This document shows positions 33,822-45,721 of a stretch of 64,000 nt of DNA, one piece after another (within the stretch, counting starts at the first letter, position 1; each line of letters begins with the position of its first letter). The stretch covers positions 372,001-436,000 of the forward strand of contig JAMQCK010000001.1 of NCBI GenBank assembly GCA_024196135.1. The letters are read 5' to 3'. Under the pieces are notes generated by a model. The model did no database searches. It was not told the DNA's origin and saw only the letters and a list, made by a program, of their open reading frames with translations. Both the position numbers and the translations under genes were made by a program. Source of the DNA: Pleurotus ostreatus/Saccharomyces cerevisiae fusant. Lineage: Eukaryota > Opisthokonta.

Positions 33822-36119
33822 ATGTTACCTCTTTGCTTGCAGCTCGTCCTCGTCTGCGCGGTAGCCTACGTCCTCTATCGGCGGTTCGGGTCGACCTCTG
33901 GGCGACCACCCCTCCCGCCTGGTCCGCCGGGCTACCCTATCATTGGACACCTGGGCGTGGTCCCGCACAAGTCGCCGGAGCGCGCGTACATTGAATGGAG
34001 TCGGAAATATGGTGCGTTTTCTACCGCCTTTTCTCATAATGCGCTGACCATCGGCCGTAGACTCGGACCTCATACATGTCAAGATCTTTGGGCAGTCTAT
34101 CGTCGTCGTCAACTCGGTCGAGGCGGCTACTGAGATGCTCGAAAAGCATGGCTCGATCTATAGCGACCGACCGTTGTTTCCGTATTTCGAGACGTACGTG
34201 CTTTACCTGCGGACGATGCGCTTATATAATTGACCTTGAGCGCGACAATAGCCTAGGCTATCACGACCATCTCACCTTCATGAGCTCTCGCGACCTCATG
34301 TTCGCCATGCATCGTCGTCTCGTGCAAAATGCGTTTTCAAAGGCAGAGAGTCGCAAGTTCACCGCGATACAAGAGAATGAAGCAAGGAAACTCGTGCGGC
34401 GTATTCTGCTCGATTCGAAGGATTGGAAGAGGTTGATGCGACTGTGAGTTGGTTTATTGGCTCCGCTTAGCCCATGGATGCTGATCTCAGGATGCAGATT
34501 CAGCACCGCGGTTATCATGCAAATTATGACCGGGCAAGAACTGAAAGGGCCAGACGACGAGTATGTGAGGATTGCGGAGGATATCAACAATGCTATCAGC
34601 GGTGGGCCGCCACTGGGAGCGTCGGGTCTCGACGTCTTTCCTTGGTGTACGTGTGGCCACTTTCCTTCCTGCCAATGCAAGAGCTGACAAGAGACGCACA
34701 GTGAAGCACCTCCCGAGCTGGTGCGACCCAACGGGATCGACACGCTACGTGCGGAAGTGGGCGCACGCAATACACGACGTGCAAGTCGTGCCATACGAAC
34801 GCGTTATGAAGGAGATCGTAGGTAGTTGAGACGTATCGTGCGATTCTGCGCTCAACATCGCATAGAGAGCAGGCTGTGCAAAACCATCGCTCGTTGCCGA
34901 CATGGTGTTGGAGGAAGAGGATCGAGCACAACGCGGAGAATCGGCCCTGTTAACTCCAGAACGCATTCAGGGCATCATCGGTGCCGTGTATGGAGGTGAA
35001 TCTTCTCTTCCCGACTTGGAAATAACTTCACTGACCCGACCCTTTATGATGCAGCTGCGCAGGAAACCGTGAGTCCTACGCCTGGTCGGAAGATGGGCTA
35101 TGCCTTTGACCATGCTTTCAAAGACCGCCGACACGCTTGTCGTCTTCACGTTTGCCATTACTATGCACCCGGAGGTCCAGAAGGAGGCGAAGGCGGAGCT
35201 TAATGCAGTCCTGGGACCTGATAGGCTTCCTGAGATGGCTGACCGGGAGCACTTGCCATACATCGAGCGTGTCGTGCAGGAGACCTTTCGGTATGTAGCT
35301 CCCTTCCTCCGGTACGACCGAGTATGCACGGATCTGAGGGTCCTTCAGCTTTTGGCCTACCATTCCGCTTGGTGAGGACTGACGTCGATGGATATGGGCT
35401 CGAGGGTGCTCACCTACGGGTAGGTGTCCCGCGTAGGGCGATGGAGGACGACGTGTACAAGGGCATGCTGATCCCGAAGGTGCGCTTTCAGACACACATT
35501 GTAGTGTTTGCCTCAACGCCGAGTCTTGTCCAGGGAGCCCTTATCCTGACGAACTCAACCGCCATCACGCACGACGAGCGCGTCTACTCGGAGCCCTGGA
35601 AGTTCGACCCGGACCGTTACCTGCTCAAAGAGCAGGGTGGTCGCGGCGAACCGATGGCGGCGCCACACTTTGGTTACGGCAGGCGGTGAGTACACTATCT
35701 CCTCCCTTTCAGCAGGCTCGTTAGAGTCCTTGTCATCATACTCGTGGAACTTGCTACGACCGCGATTGAACACACTGACCAGCATCTGCCCCGGCCGCTT
35801 CACTGGCGAGAATTCGGTCTTCATCGCCATCGCGACGATGCTGCACGTCCTCTCTCTCGACAAGGCGCGCGATGAGGAGGGGAAAAAGATCACAGTTGAT
35901 GCGGAAACGACGGAATATGGAGGTGGGCTGGGGAGGTGAGTGGGGCAGGACGAGGGCGTCGATAAACTCGAGTCCCATCAGCGGCCTCGTCAATCTGGCC
36001 AGCTATCTGTGAACACTGTGTGCTGAACAGCCCTCCGCAGCTACCCACTGCACGTCCCTTGCGTTATCTCAGCATTCGATAAGCATGTCGCGGAGCTGGT
36101 CGCTGGATATGAGGCGTAG
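33822..36119 (+). CDS. Cytochrome P450 monooxygenase, copy 2
   Basis: Tandem paralogue of the P450 just upstream, with the same exon order. It begins MLPLCLQLVLVCAVAYVLYRR, then PPLPPGPPGYPIIGHLGVV. It continues with DLIHVKIFGQSIVVVNSVEAATEMLEKHGSIYSDRP, LGYHDHLTFMSSRDLMFAMHRRLVQNAFSKAESRK, HLPSWCDPTGSTRYVRKWAHA, an I-helix with AQETTADTLVVFTFAI, and ETFR. The short exon after ETFR is read from the CTTCAG acceptor as FWPTIPLGVPRRAMEDDVYKGM, aligning with copy 1. Then come WKFDPDRY and the heme loop FGYGRRICPGRFTGENSVF, with the end at LVAGYEA (36119). All catalytic motifs are present, so it should be functional. The shared exon pattern points to a tandem duplication. Confidence 0.9.
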
Positions 36120-36551
36120 AATATCCTAAGGGCGAAGTCAACTTACGTTACATAACCCTCTGGCTCAGTTTTAACCCAAAATTCAGTCAATGACCTGATG
36201 CAGCTCGATAGCTCGAGCACTATCAGCACGAAAAAGCCTGACTTGAGAGTCCACGAATCCCAACTTGGGTATGCAGTTGGGGGCACACTCAGGGATGAAG
36301 GGGGAGTAGAGCTGGAGTGGCTAACCGCTGCCTGATCTGCTACGCCTAGTAGCAGTCTCTCCTTCGGGAGGGTCTTATGTTTTGCTCCGATTCTCGTTGA
36401 TTCTGTTAATTGGGAGGTTGTGTTCACGTCGTGATTAGAGGTATAGAATGGGACTGTTCATCCGCCCTTCCTGCAGCTTCCTGTCCGCGTCAGATCGTGG
36501 CACGATTTCAGTTTGAGGCGTGTGGCTCGCAAGCAAGCTATTCCCAGCACC
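36120..36551. other. Intergenic region before tRNA-Asn
   Basis: About 430 bp, no gene recognised. It holds the 3' end of P450 copy 2 and the upstream region of the tRNA gene. Confidence 0.55.
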
Positions 36552-36625
36552 TGCCCCGTGGCCCAGATGGTTAAGGCGTGTGACTGTTAATCACAAGATC
36601 GAGAGTTCGAGCCTCTCCGGGGCAG
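36552..36625 (+). tRNA. tRNA-Asn (GTT), intronless
   Basis: A 74 nt cloverleaf. The acceptor stem TGCCCCG (36552-36558) pairs fully with CGGGGCA (36618-36624), with discriminator G. The anticodon arm is GTGTGACTGTTAATCACA, with loop CTGTTAA and anticodon GTT (Asn). The T arm is GAGAG-TTCGAGC-CTCTC. A T6 Pol III terminator follows at 36642-36647. The mature sequence matches that of the intron-containing copy at 57990-58078. Confidence 0.95.
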
Positions 36626-36879
36626 ATACTTGTGCCCTCCATTTTTTCCCCGTTGTCTACACCCAATGAGGCCTGGGCGAAGAGTTCTTAGAAGCCGAGG
36701 GCCACATTGGCCTGTATTACTCTTGGTCTACCTCCTATCAGCCTTTAGACTTGGTGCAAATTTACACGCATGTTTGAAGACACTACTACAGAATGGGCTC
36801 GGATCGGTTGAATATAGTAGATCCCGGTAGATACGAATACAGGTTAGAGTTGGCGTATGGCATAGTCTCTTTCACATTA

Positions 36880-37997
36880 TCATGTCTCCAGCGCGCGAAC
36901 GATGCCGAACGCAGCCCCCGCAGCAAGACCACCGACGAGCAACGTTGTCACCGCGCCCCAGACGTAGTCCAGCTTGCTTTCTGTTGCGCCGGTGATGCGC
37001 GCCTTGACGGCGCCGAAGATGAGGAGGACGACGCCGGTGAAGACGGAGGAGTAGATGAGGGCGGTGTGCGCGCGGGGGATGAAGAAGTAGGGTATCAAGG
37101 GGATGAGGCCACCGAGGAGGTAGCCCATGCCGATGGTGAAGGCGGAGATGTACATGCGTTTGTCGGGGACTTCCTCTGGTGAGGGGGGTGAGCATTGAGC
37201 AAGAAAATTAGGAGGGAGGGGAATGATGAAGACGTACCCAATCCCTCCCCGAACTTCAACAAGAAGGCGGTGAGACCGACATCCTTCGCCCACCGCAACG
37301 AGCCTTCCTCCTCGTCTCGCCCGCCAGACGAACTGCCCGCGCTGTCTTCCGCTTTCCGTAAGCTGCGCGCGACGAGGTTGCACGTTTGCGGGTCGACGCC
37401 GACCGGGCCGAGGATCTCGGTGACTTCGCGCTCCATCTCCTCCTCGCAGGAGCGGTCGACGCGGGCGGCGGTGTGGCGCTTGAGGTAGCGGTAGTGGTCG
37501 CGCTCGGACTGCGAGCCGAGGAAGCCGCCGATGCCCATACTGATTGCGCCGGCGATGAGCTCGGCGACGCCGCCAAGGACGACGAGCTTGGACTCGCCGA
37601 GGGAGGACAGGCCGGCGGTGAGGGCGAAGGGAACGGTGAGGCCGTCAGAGAGGCCGATGACCCTGTGGGAAGTGTGTCAGAATAGACGCGGAAGGGGAAG
37701 TAAGGTTGGCACGCACACATCGCGCACAATGTCGGGGTCGATAAGCGTACGCTCGTCCGGGTCTTTCAGCTCCTTGCAGCAGGTGCCGTCTGGGCGGACA
37801 GGCTTCGCGCATTTTGCGGCAATGGGGATTTCCTGGCTGCTCGCCGCGTCTGTGATCGGCCAGACGGGGGGCTTGGACTGCGAGATCGCGCCTCCCTGGC
37901 GCTTGAGTGGGACGGACGGCGCGGGATCCTCGACGACAGTAGCCTCAGAGGGCGCGCTGACGTGCGAGGTGGATGGGGTTGGGCTGGGATTGGACAT
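36880..37997 (-). CDS. CCC1: Vacuolar iron/manganese transporter, Ccc1/VIT family
   Basis: VIT-family proteins move Fe2+ or Mn2+ into the vacuole. Three exons: the first starts at 37997 (MSNPSPTPSTSH...), an intron lies at about 37662-37717, then the main exon, an intron at about 37178-37235, and the last exon, which ends at 36880. The N-terminal 90 residues are a hydrophilic Pro/Ser-rich extension with a Cys pair (DGTCCKELKD). The VIT core follows: VIGLSDGLTVPFALTAGLSSLG, GGVAELIAGAISMGIGGFLGSQSE, the metal-binding cytosolic helix CEEEMEREVTEILGPVGVDPQTC, FLLKFGEGL, and three C-terminal membrane segments (AFTIGMGYLLGGLIPLIPYFF, LIYSSVFTGVVLLIFGAVKARITG, GAVTTLLVGGLAAGAAFGIVRALE). The Glu-rich helix and the Gly-rich, Asp- and Met-containing TM1-TM2 sequences are family hallmarks. 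The gene symbol rests on family resemblance only. Confidence 0.92.
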
Positions 37998-38512
37998 GTC
38001 GGCGATTGAGGTGGTGGTAGAGCGTAGTGAGCAGAGTATTCGTGATTTTCTGACTATTTCATGTCAGGGCGTGGAGAGGCACGTCATTGCATCACGTGGA
38101 GCGGCGGTTCGCGTCTACCCGCCGTGGGGCCGCGCAAGTCGTCGCCCGGCCGCTGGGTTGACGACGCGACGGCGGACGGAAGAGAGAACTTTGCGAGTGC
38201 ATGTCTGACTATTGTCGAGGGAGATGAGGTGGTGGTGCGACGCAGGAGGCGCCTGCCTGCTGATCTTATCAGATCATCCTCAGGGGCTTACCCTGTTGGG
38301 ACAGCCTAAGCGGACGCGTGGTAGCGCGCTGAACGTGCTGGTCGCTTGCTCTCGACTTCCATCTACTCGCCCACTGCACACTATACCCAGCACCTCCATC
38401 CGAGATCTTCTTACCCCGACGCTCGCTTTTATATATTTTGGAACCCAAGAAAAGACGGAAAACCGGCGCCTATCTCTCGCTACCTCAAATCCCTTCTTCG
38501 ACGCGCTCCAAA
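37998..38512. promoter_or_regulatory. Divergent promoter region (VIT / Ser-rich protein)
   Basis: About 515 bp separate divergent start codons. A TATATAT at 38430-38436 lies about 80 bp before the right-hand start. No iron-responsive element could be assigned by eye. Confidence 0.45.
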
Positions 38513-40940
38513 ATGTCCAGACTATCCTGTTCTATGACGACTCCTGTCCTCTTCAGCAGCTCCGACTTCGTTGCCCCTAGACGCAACAATGCTCGTTCAA
38601 ACGCCAAGCAGCCTGTCCCTCCGGGCATCCTCAAATCAGCGACCGACCCCACCAACGGTCCAGGGCCCCGCCTCACCACCTTCATCGACTGCTCGCTCTC
38701 GCTCTCCGACCTCTCAGCGTACATCACGGCTAAAACGCTCTCGCCCGTTGTCGCCCCGAAGCCCTTCAAGGCGGACGCCTCGCCGTACGAGATGCTCGAT
38801 ACCCTCGGACAGGCTTCCCCGCTGGACGCGCTGGGGCGGTCTCTCTCGCCGAACAGACAGAGACTCGCCACACATGACTCTAGGACTCCGAACTTGGCGG
38901 TTACCTCTCCCTCTGTGACGTCTGGTAGGCTGCGCGCGGCGGGGAGCGAGCTCATAGATCTGTCCTGGGTCGGAACACCGGTCCTCCTCGATCACTCGGT
39001 GCTGCAGCGCGATGACTTCGGCGACGTGACTGTCGATAGCACGAATGCGTTCGTGACGCCGAGAACGCATCTGGAGAGCGAAGATTCGCTTACACAGCTG
39101 GCAGACGACGTCGTGCGCACGCATCTGGACGCTCGTCCTTGGACTGGCACCGCGACGCCGAACTTCGACGACAATGACAAGCACTGGAAAGTTGACGTGT
39201 CTGATATCCTGTCTACTGCGCAGAGTCTCTCGACTGTGCAGTTTGCGTCTCCGCCGACCTCGTCTCTCGCGTCCCCGCCAATTCCAGACGTCTTGTCCCC
39301 TTCGGTCCCCGGTGTCATGTCCCCTCTGGCTGGCCGTATCATTGTGTCCCCCATGACTATCGACGGCGAGGACTATGTCAGTATCGATGCGGCTACCTAC
39401 GATGTGACCTCCACGGCTAGTCACGCCTTCGTTGTCGTCGATTCCGCTTCTGGCCAGCACCCCTCTGCCCTCCTTCCTGGCTCTGAATCGCTCGACCCTG
39501 ATGCTCCGTCCTTTGATCTCGACGCCATCGCTTTGGCGGCGCTCAACACGACCAACCCAACTACGCCCTCCCGGAAGACCCCGCCCGTGCCGCCCACGCC
39601 GGCGAATACGACCCTCGAAGACGTGGATGCGGGCCTTACTGAGCTCTCCCTTGAGCGCTGGGCCGCGAGAGATCATCTGGGTACGCTGGCGGAAGTCGAT
39701 AGCACCTCTGCATTCGGCTCCTTTAGGCCGAGCCGGTTTACGGTGCGCACACCGACGAATGGATCCGTAATTCGTACTACTGGCGAGTCGCCTGTTGAAG
39801 ATGCGACAGTTCAAGGTGCCCCAGCGACTTCATTCTCCGTGGTTCGACCTGCAACTCGCCAGCCTCCTCGTGTTCTGCACCCGCGCGCAGCCATCCGCGT
39901 CCGTGTCGTCGGGCACGGGATTGAGGACGTGCTCGTTGCGCCCGGGCAGCTTGCTGCGGCGATCGCGGCGCCGTGGGCCGGGCTCGACCTCGGCAGCAAC
40001 GTCCTCAACATCGACGACGCGGCCGAGGCGCGGGACTACCTGCAGGTGGCGGTCGATATGCGCGAGTATGAGAAGGCGCTGGAGGAGACGCTGCAAGCGA
40101 GGAGGGAGCTGAAGAGGGTGAGCAAGTTGGCGAGGTGGTGGAAGAGGAGGGCGGGAGAGAAGGGGAAGGGGAAGTCGGCCGCGGATCGGAAGACCGCCGC
40201 GGTGCGAGAGACCACTGTCGACCGGACGTTTACCGCGGATGTGCAAGGGGAGGGGTCCACGGAGCGGGAGACTGCCGCGCCAGGGATGTCTTGCGAGGAG
40301 CGGGAGACTGCCGAGGAACGGGGCTCTACCGAGGGAAGGAACTCAGCCGAGGAGCGGGCGATCTCCGCGGCGCGGGACGCGGAGACTGGCGCTCTGGGCG
40401 AGAAGCGGACCTCCCTCTTTGGACTCCTGCAGGCGGTACAGGCAGCGGGGAAGGCGAACTCTGACACGGCGGTCAACAAGTCGTCGTTCAATAAGTCAAC
40501 TGGTCCGTCGACCGAAAAGCCCCTCGGCGGCGCTCCGACGAACAGGTCAGCAAGCGCTCCTTCTGCCATTCCGGCGCGTACCTCCCGTCTCCCGATGCTG
40601 GCGGGTAGGCGGGCCAGCAACGCATCGGTCGGGCGGCGCGGGTCTGCGAGCTCGGTCGGCTCTGTTAATGTGTCCTCTGTGCGACGGGGTTCGGTGGACT
40701 CGCAGGAGCAGACCAGCTCTTCACCTGCGCGCTCTGGGTCATCGTCGCCTGCACGCTCAGGATCATCGTCGCCTTCCACCTTGAACCCTGTCACTCCCGT
40801 TCGCACGTCGTCTTTGCCTGGGACTGGGATCCAGAAGCCCGCTGCTATGTTCAAGTCCCCGGATAGTATCGTGAGTGGCTTGTACCTCGCGCTATGCATG
40901 TGGTTAACAGTGCTCCCAGATGGCTTTTATCTCGGTGTAG
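38513..40940 (+). CDS. Large Ser/Thr/Pro-rich hypothetical protein
   Basis: A single long exon (38513-40870) plus an inferred 21 nt terminal exon (40920-40940, MAFISV and stop) gives 792 aa. If the 49 nt intron is retained the frame runs to 40963 instead. The protein is mostly disordered, rich in Ser, Thr, Pro, Asp. A short strand/helix region around residues 480-550 (PRVLHPRAAIRVRVVGHGIEDVLVAPGQLAAAIAAPW then a helix ALEETLQARRELKRVSKLARWWKRR) is the only ordered-looking part. A charged repeat zone follows with ERETA-, ERGSTEGRNSAEER-like units, and then SSPARSG repeated twice. The start chosen, MSRLSCSMTTPVLFSSSDF, is the first Met consistent with composition; an upstream in-frame Met exists. 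No function is recognised. Confidence 0.68.
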
Positions 40941-41261
40941 GCGACCGACCTCTGCTCTCGTAACACGTACGAATGAGATGAGGCGTTATCTTGGGCATGG
41001 TTTGATTATACCCCAGTCATCGCTGTATACCTATCAATATAGCTCCGCTGTTTGGGCAGTGACCTTGGAAGAACAGGGTGAATTCAGAGTTCGAAAGGTT
41101 AGGCGCTCTACGCGAAGCGTGGGAAATCTACCACCATTGTTCCGTCGGGGCTTGCCATTGTTCCCATGTTCCGCGCTCATCTCGTATTCTCGACCTTGCG
41201 CCAGACAAGTACGCGGACCAAGCCTCTACCAGTTATCTCAATATCCATCCGCTTTATGAGC
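40941..41261. other. Short intergenic region
   Basis: About 320 bp between two plus-strand genes. No gene or repeat seen; presumed 3' UTR and promoter. Confidence 0.5.
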
Positions 41262-43601
41262 ATGTCCCCGAGGAAGGTTCCCTATGGGTCCTGGAAGTCG
41301 CCTATCACTGCCGACCACGTCGTGAACAGTGTACGCATCACCTTCAATCGTAGGTGTATGCGCCTCTGACGGGGCGCCCACAGCCGGGGCGTAGTCCTGA
41401 CGAACTGCTCGTCGATCCTGTGACCTCGGAGCGTTATCACCTCGTCGGACGGCCAGCGGAGGGTGGGCGATCTGCGCTGGTGCATACGGAGAGTGGGAAG
41501 GATGTGTTGCCTGGCAAGGAGTGGAATGTCAGGACGGGGGTGCATGAGTATGGCGGTGCGCCGGCGATCGTGCGCGACGGGACCATCTACTTCTCGCATC
41601 GCAAGGATAACCGGGTGTACCGCTTTCGCGAGGGGGAGCAGGAGCCAGTCGCGGTGACGCCTGGTACGTCTGTGTATTCATGGCAATGAGAGGATGGAGC
41701 TGACGCTCTACCCTCACAGAAAAGCCCGAGTATCGGTACGCGGACTTCGACGTACATCCCACCTACCCGCATCTACTTGTGTCCATTCTCGAAGACCACA
41801 CAAACGACACACCCTCCTCAGTTGTCAACACGCTCTGCATCATCGACACAAAGGACAAGACCGTCTCCCCGCTCAAATCTGGCGCAGACTTCTACGCCCA
41901 GCCCCGCTTTGCGCCCAATGGCGCGCATATCCTCTGGCAGCAGTGGTCGTTCCCTGACATGTCCTGGGAGGGCGCGGAGATCTATGTCGCCGATGTTTCC
42001 GTCCAGGACGGCAAAGCCGTCACTGTGGCGAACACCAAGCATGTTGCTGGCAAGCCGCGCAAGATCAGCGCGTACTACCCTTCCTGGATCTCGAATGACA
42101 CCATCCTCTTCTTGTCGGACGTGTTCGGGTACTACAACCCGTGGATCTACAGCCTCGCCACGCAACAAGCGCGCCCCATTCTTCGCGAACCGATCGCAGA
42201 GGACTTTGGCGGCTCCGCGCCAGCCTGGCAGTTGGGATGGACGTTCTACGCTGTCCTGCCAGGTAGCCAGCATGCCGTCTTCACCGCGATGCGCGACGGG
42301 CGCAGCGTGCTCTATCTCGTCGACCTGCAGTCCGGCGAACATACCACTCTCGACAACCCTTACACCATTGTCGAATTCATGCACTGGGTCCCTACTGAAA
42401 AGAAGATCATCTTTCAAGGGAGCGTGCCTAACGACAACTTCAAGACAGTCTGGTTATCCGTCACGCCGGCGTCTCCCCTAAGCAATTCCAAGTACAGCTT
42501 CGACGTGATACCAGACAAGAGCGGCAAGCCGTCGGCGCTTGCGGGGCTGTCGGCTGGCTATGTCTCTATGCCGCAAGGGCTGACGCTGGACGCGCCGAAT
42601 GGCGACGCTGTGTACGCGATTTACTGGCCACCAGCGAATCCGGATTATCAGGGACTGGACGGGGAGGCCCCGCCCTGCGTCGTGAGCTTGCACGGCGGGC
42701 CGACGAGCGCGGCCCAACCAGTATGCAGCCTTGGGAGACTGTACTTCACTAGTCGTGGATTTGCTTGGTAGGCCATAATTTTTCTTGATTGAGAACTACA
42801 TGAGTTGACATGTTCATAGGCTAGATGTACAGTATGGAGGCAGCTCTGGGTACGGTCGCGCATACAGGGAACGTCTCAATGGGACGTGGGGCGTGACGGA
42901 CAGGGAGGATACGCTCAACGTCGCACGGGCTGTCGCAGCAAAGGGTTTAGCTGATATCAAGCGCCTTGTCGTGCGTGGCGGCTCCAGTGGAGGGTAAGCG
43001 CTTTCATGCCTCTACCGATGCCCAAGCTGATCACGCGCGTCAGATACGTCGTCCTATCCGCCATATCCTTCTCATCGGACCCTACACTATTCGCGGCGGC
43101 GAACTCGCTGTATGGTATCTCGGATCTCACCGCGCTAGCCAGCGATACACACAAGTTCGAGAGCCGGTGAAGATGCACTGCTGCACGACCTCTAGCGCCA
43201 CACTGATGTCTTCTCAGATACGTCGACGGGCTTCTGGCCAACATCAACGAGAACCCGGAGGTGTTCAAAGAGCGCTCGCCCGTTCAACACGCGGACAAGA
43301 TCGTCACACCGCTGCTGGTACGTCTCCCGCCCTCGTCTTATTGTCTGCATATCATCCAAATCTGTATGGGAACTCACGTCTTGTTCAGCTCCTCCAGGGC
43401 GACGAGGACCGGGTGGTGCCCAAGTCGCAGTCCGACATGATTTACGAGAGCATCAAGCGCAGGGGCGGCGTCGTCGAGTACCAAGTGTATCCGGGCGAGG
43501 GCCATGGGTTCAGGAAAGCAGAGCATGTAAAGGACGCGACGGAGAGGGAGCTCGCCTTCTATCGGCGAATTCTCAACATCGGCGCTGATGACGCAGAGTA
43601 G
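41262..43601 (+). CDS. S9 prolyl-oligopeptidase family peptidase (acylaminoacyl/dipeptidyl peptidase-like)
   Basis: Serine peptidase with a beta-propeller and an alpha/beta-hydrolase domain. Exon 1 (41262-41330) starts [21 protein letters not shown], the usual beginning of S9C-like proteins, and joins in phase across a 53 nt intron (41331-41383) to [16 protein letters not shown]. The propeller includes [61 protein letters not shown] and [16 protein letters not shown]. The hydrolase domain has [41 protein letters not shown], the nucleophile motif [17 protein letters not shown] with the catalytic Asp, and GEGHGF with the catalytic His. Several short introns lie between 42769 and 43389, one next to the Ser motif. 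It is probably cytosolic, since no signal peptide is seen. The triad is complete, so it should be active. Confidence 0.92.
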
Positions 43602-44102
43602 AGCCAGTATGGAAATCGCGTGCCGGACGACGCAAGCGGGAATGCCCTATTGTCCTCGCCTTATTGTGACCGGTTGGTGACCGGCTTTGAGGAAGTGGGC
43701 ACTGGTGCGCGTTGCTTGCAGTCGTGAGTTGCGGGCCTTGACAGGACCCCGTTTACTGACACTTGCCTATTCCCCTGCCTTGGCCGCTGCAAATTGCGCC
43801 CTGGCCCTGGCTCGCTGCCCGGCCACTCCATAAGGAACGTCACTCCCGCGCCCACTGAGGAATGCACACGAGGGCCCGGTACTTCCCACCGTCTAGTATG
43901 CGCGCGAGACGCCTTTTGTCAAGAACATTGATGCGCATGACATTATCAGCGACGGACTGCCGCCTGACATGCGATTGGGAAGGGCTGGGACAAGCCGGTC
44001 ACAGTTCTGCGATCGAGTGATACGTGCGCGTCTGGAGCCTGGGATGCATCGGGGTATGCATACATAAGTCGATGCGCGCGGGAAGGGGAGAGGGGCAGAT
44101 CC
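43602..44102. other. Intergenic region before hydrolase A
   Basis: About 500 bp, no gene recognised. Minus-strand frames here lack motifs. Confidence 0.5.
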
Positions 44103-45315
44103 ATGGTCTCTGCGATGCAGGCCCTCACCCTCCCGGGCAGCAATGTTACTTACACGTATGTGGACAGCCGAGCCCCGCCTGGTGCGGGCGCGTACGACAC
44201 GTTTGTCGTCGTGCACGGACTGGGTTTCAATGCGAGTGAGTACGCCTTGCCTCGCGCGGCTGGCTTATCTTGTCGACGCCCGCCCATCGATGCTGATCAA
44301 CTGTCCGCAGACGTCTTCGAGCGCATGATGGCTATTGCGCCTACCCGCGGTATCCGCATCGTCGCAGTCAACCGGCGCAATTATGCGGGGTCGACACCGT
44401 ACACGGCCGAGGAGGCATCGGTCTTCGCTCGTGGATCGCCGAGGCAGAGGAGAGACCTCATGTTGGACGAGGGCGCGCGTCTGGCAGGCTTCATCGGGGC
44501 TCTCGCTCGTCGCATAGCACCGCAGCGGGAAGGTAGTCTGCACGTCGTAGCATGGAGCCTGGGTAACGCCTACCTACTGGCCATGCTAGCGTCCGTAGGC
44601 CTCCTCGACCCTGACGATAGGCAGACGCTGCGCAGACACCTCGGTTCCGCAATCCTCTTCGGTAGGCGGATGCCCTACATCGAGGCAAGCAGCGCTGACA
44701 CCAACTTCAGATGCGCCTGTAGGTGCGCTTGGCTTCGAGAAGTATGCCGGCGAGACGCCCATATCGGACGACGTGCCGCCGGAGCAACGAGGTGCACTCT
44801 TCATGCGCTGGGTGACGAGCTACTACACGCACGACCTGCGCTCACCTGCTCGCCATATGAGCCAGCTACGGAAGCTGCAGGCGGAGGCTGATCCGCACCG
44901 CCGTCCGTCGATCGAGAACATACCTCCAGAGGCCCTGGCTCGCATAGGCAACTTCCCGGCATCGCAGGCGGCGGACGCACATGTCTGCTCAGAGGGCTTC
45001 CAGAGCGTGCTCGCCGACCTGCGCCGTACTGCGCTGCATGACTCGCATACGGCCTACATGTGGGGGGGCTTGCGCGTCGCGTATCTATGGGGAGAGTGCA
45101 GCAACTGGAACGTCGTATGGGGTGCATGGATGGTCGAGGCGGCGGCGAAGGAGGCAGGTGGAGGATTGCCTATGATTTTCAAGATGATGAAGGGCGCGAA
45201 TCACTTCGTAAGCTATCTCCTGCATGCCCCTCTTCGGCTTGGCTGACGCGTGCTGCAGGCGATTTGGGACGCGCCGGCGCAGACCATGGACTGCTTTCTG
45301 GAATGCATCCACTGA
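44103..45315 (+). CDS. Alpha/beta hydrolase A
   Basis: Alpha/beta-hydrolase-fold enzyme, paralogue of the gene at 51920. It opens MQALTLPGSNVTYTYVDSRAPP (in-frame ATG at 44115 matches the paralogue's start; 44103 is the first ATG). It continues TFVVVHGLGFNA, where VHG is the oxyanion-side motif, then RIVAVNRRNYAGSTPY. The nucleophile elbow AWSLGNAY has Ser in a xWSxG context; next come DAPVGALGFEKYAGETPISDDVPPEQR, VAYLWGECSNWNVVWGAW and GANHF with a candidate catalytic His, ending FLECIH. Introns split the gene after FNA, before DAPVG and after NHF, and these positions match the paralogue. Its similarity to cutinase-, esterase- or epoxide-hydrolase-type families is too general to name a substrate. 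Confidence 0.82.
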
Positions 45316-45721
45316 ATATTTCCGTGTATTATAGGGTATTGCTTGCTGTCAATGTTTTGGCTTGGTTGTCATGTTACGCGCACGCACTCTAGTCTCGTCC
45401 CACATTCCGAGGACCTGGAGTCCTATCATCTCTTCCACTGGCAGTGTATCATACAGTTTCGCGTTGGGTAGCTAGTCGTCTCCAATGAGTTCAGTTTTGT
45501 ATCCGTCTCTCAACAAGCTCAAGTAAGCGCCGTCAGATGCATCCGGACAACCAGGTATATTCCAGCGATAGCGAGCGACAGCAAGTACAAGTACATCTAT
45601 ATTACAGAGTTCGTCGGATATATGAGCACCGACCACTCAGGCCTTTTCACAGCTCGAAAGACAGTTTTATATGCGAGTAATAACGATATGCACACCCAAG
45701 AAACCCGACAGCGCACGGCCC

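Noticed and set aside
38714..39814. 366-codon minus-strand open frame
   Set aside because: Shadow of the Ser-rich plus-strand gene at 38513-40940; Arg/Gly-rich composition is typical of reverse frames in GC-rich DNA.
41331..41377. Reading [10 protein letters not shown] as coding in the peptidase
   Set aside because: This would need an intron of only about 25-35 nt. The 53 nt intron 41331-41383, with a CTGAC branch site and cag acceptor, joins in phase and gives a normal N-terminus.
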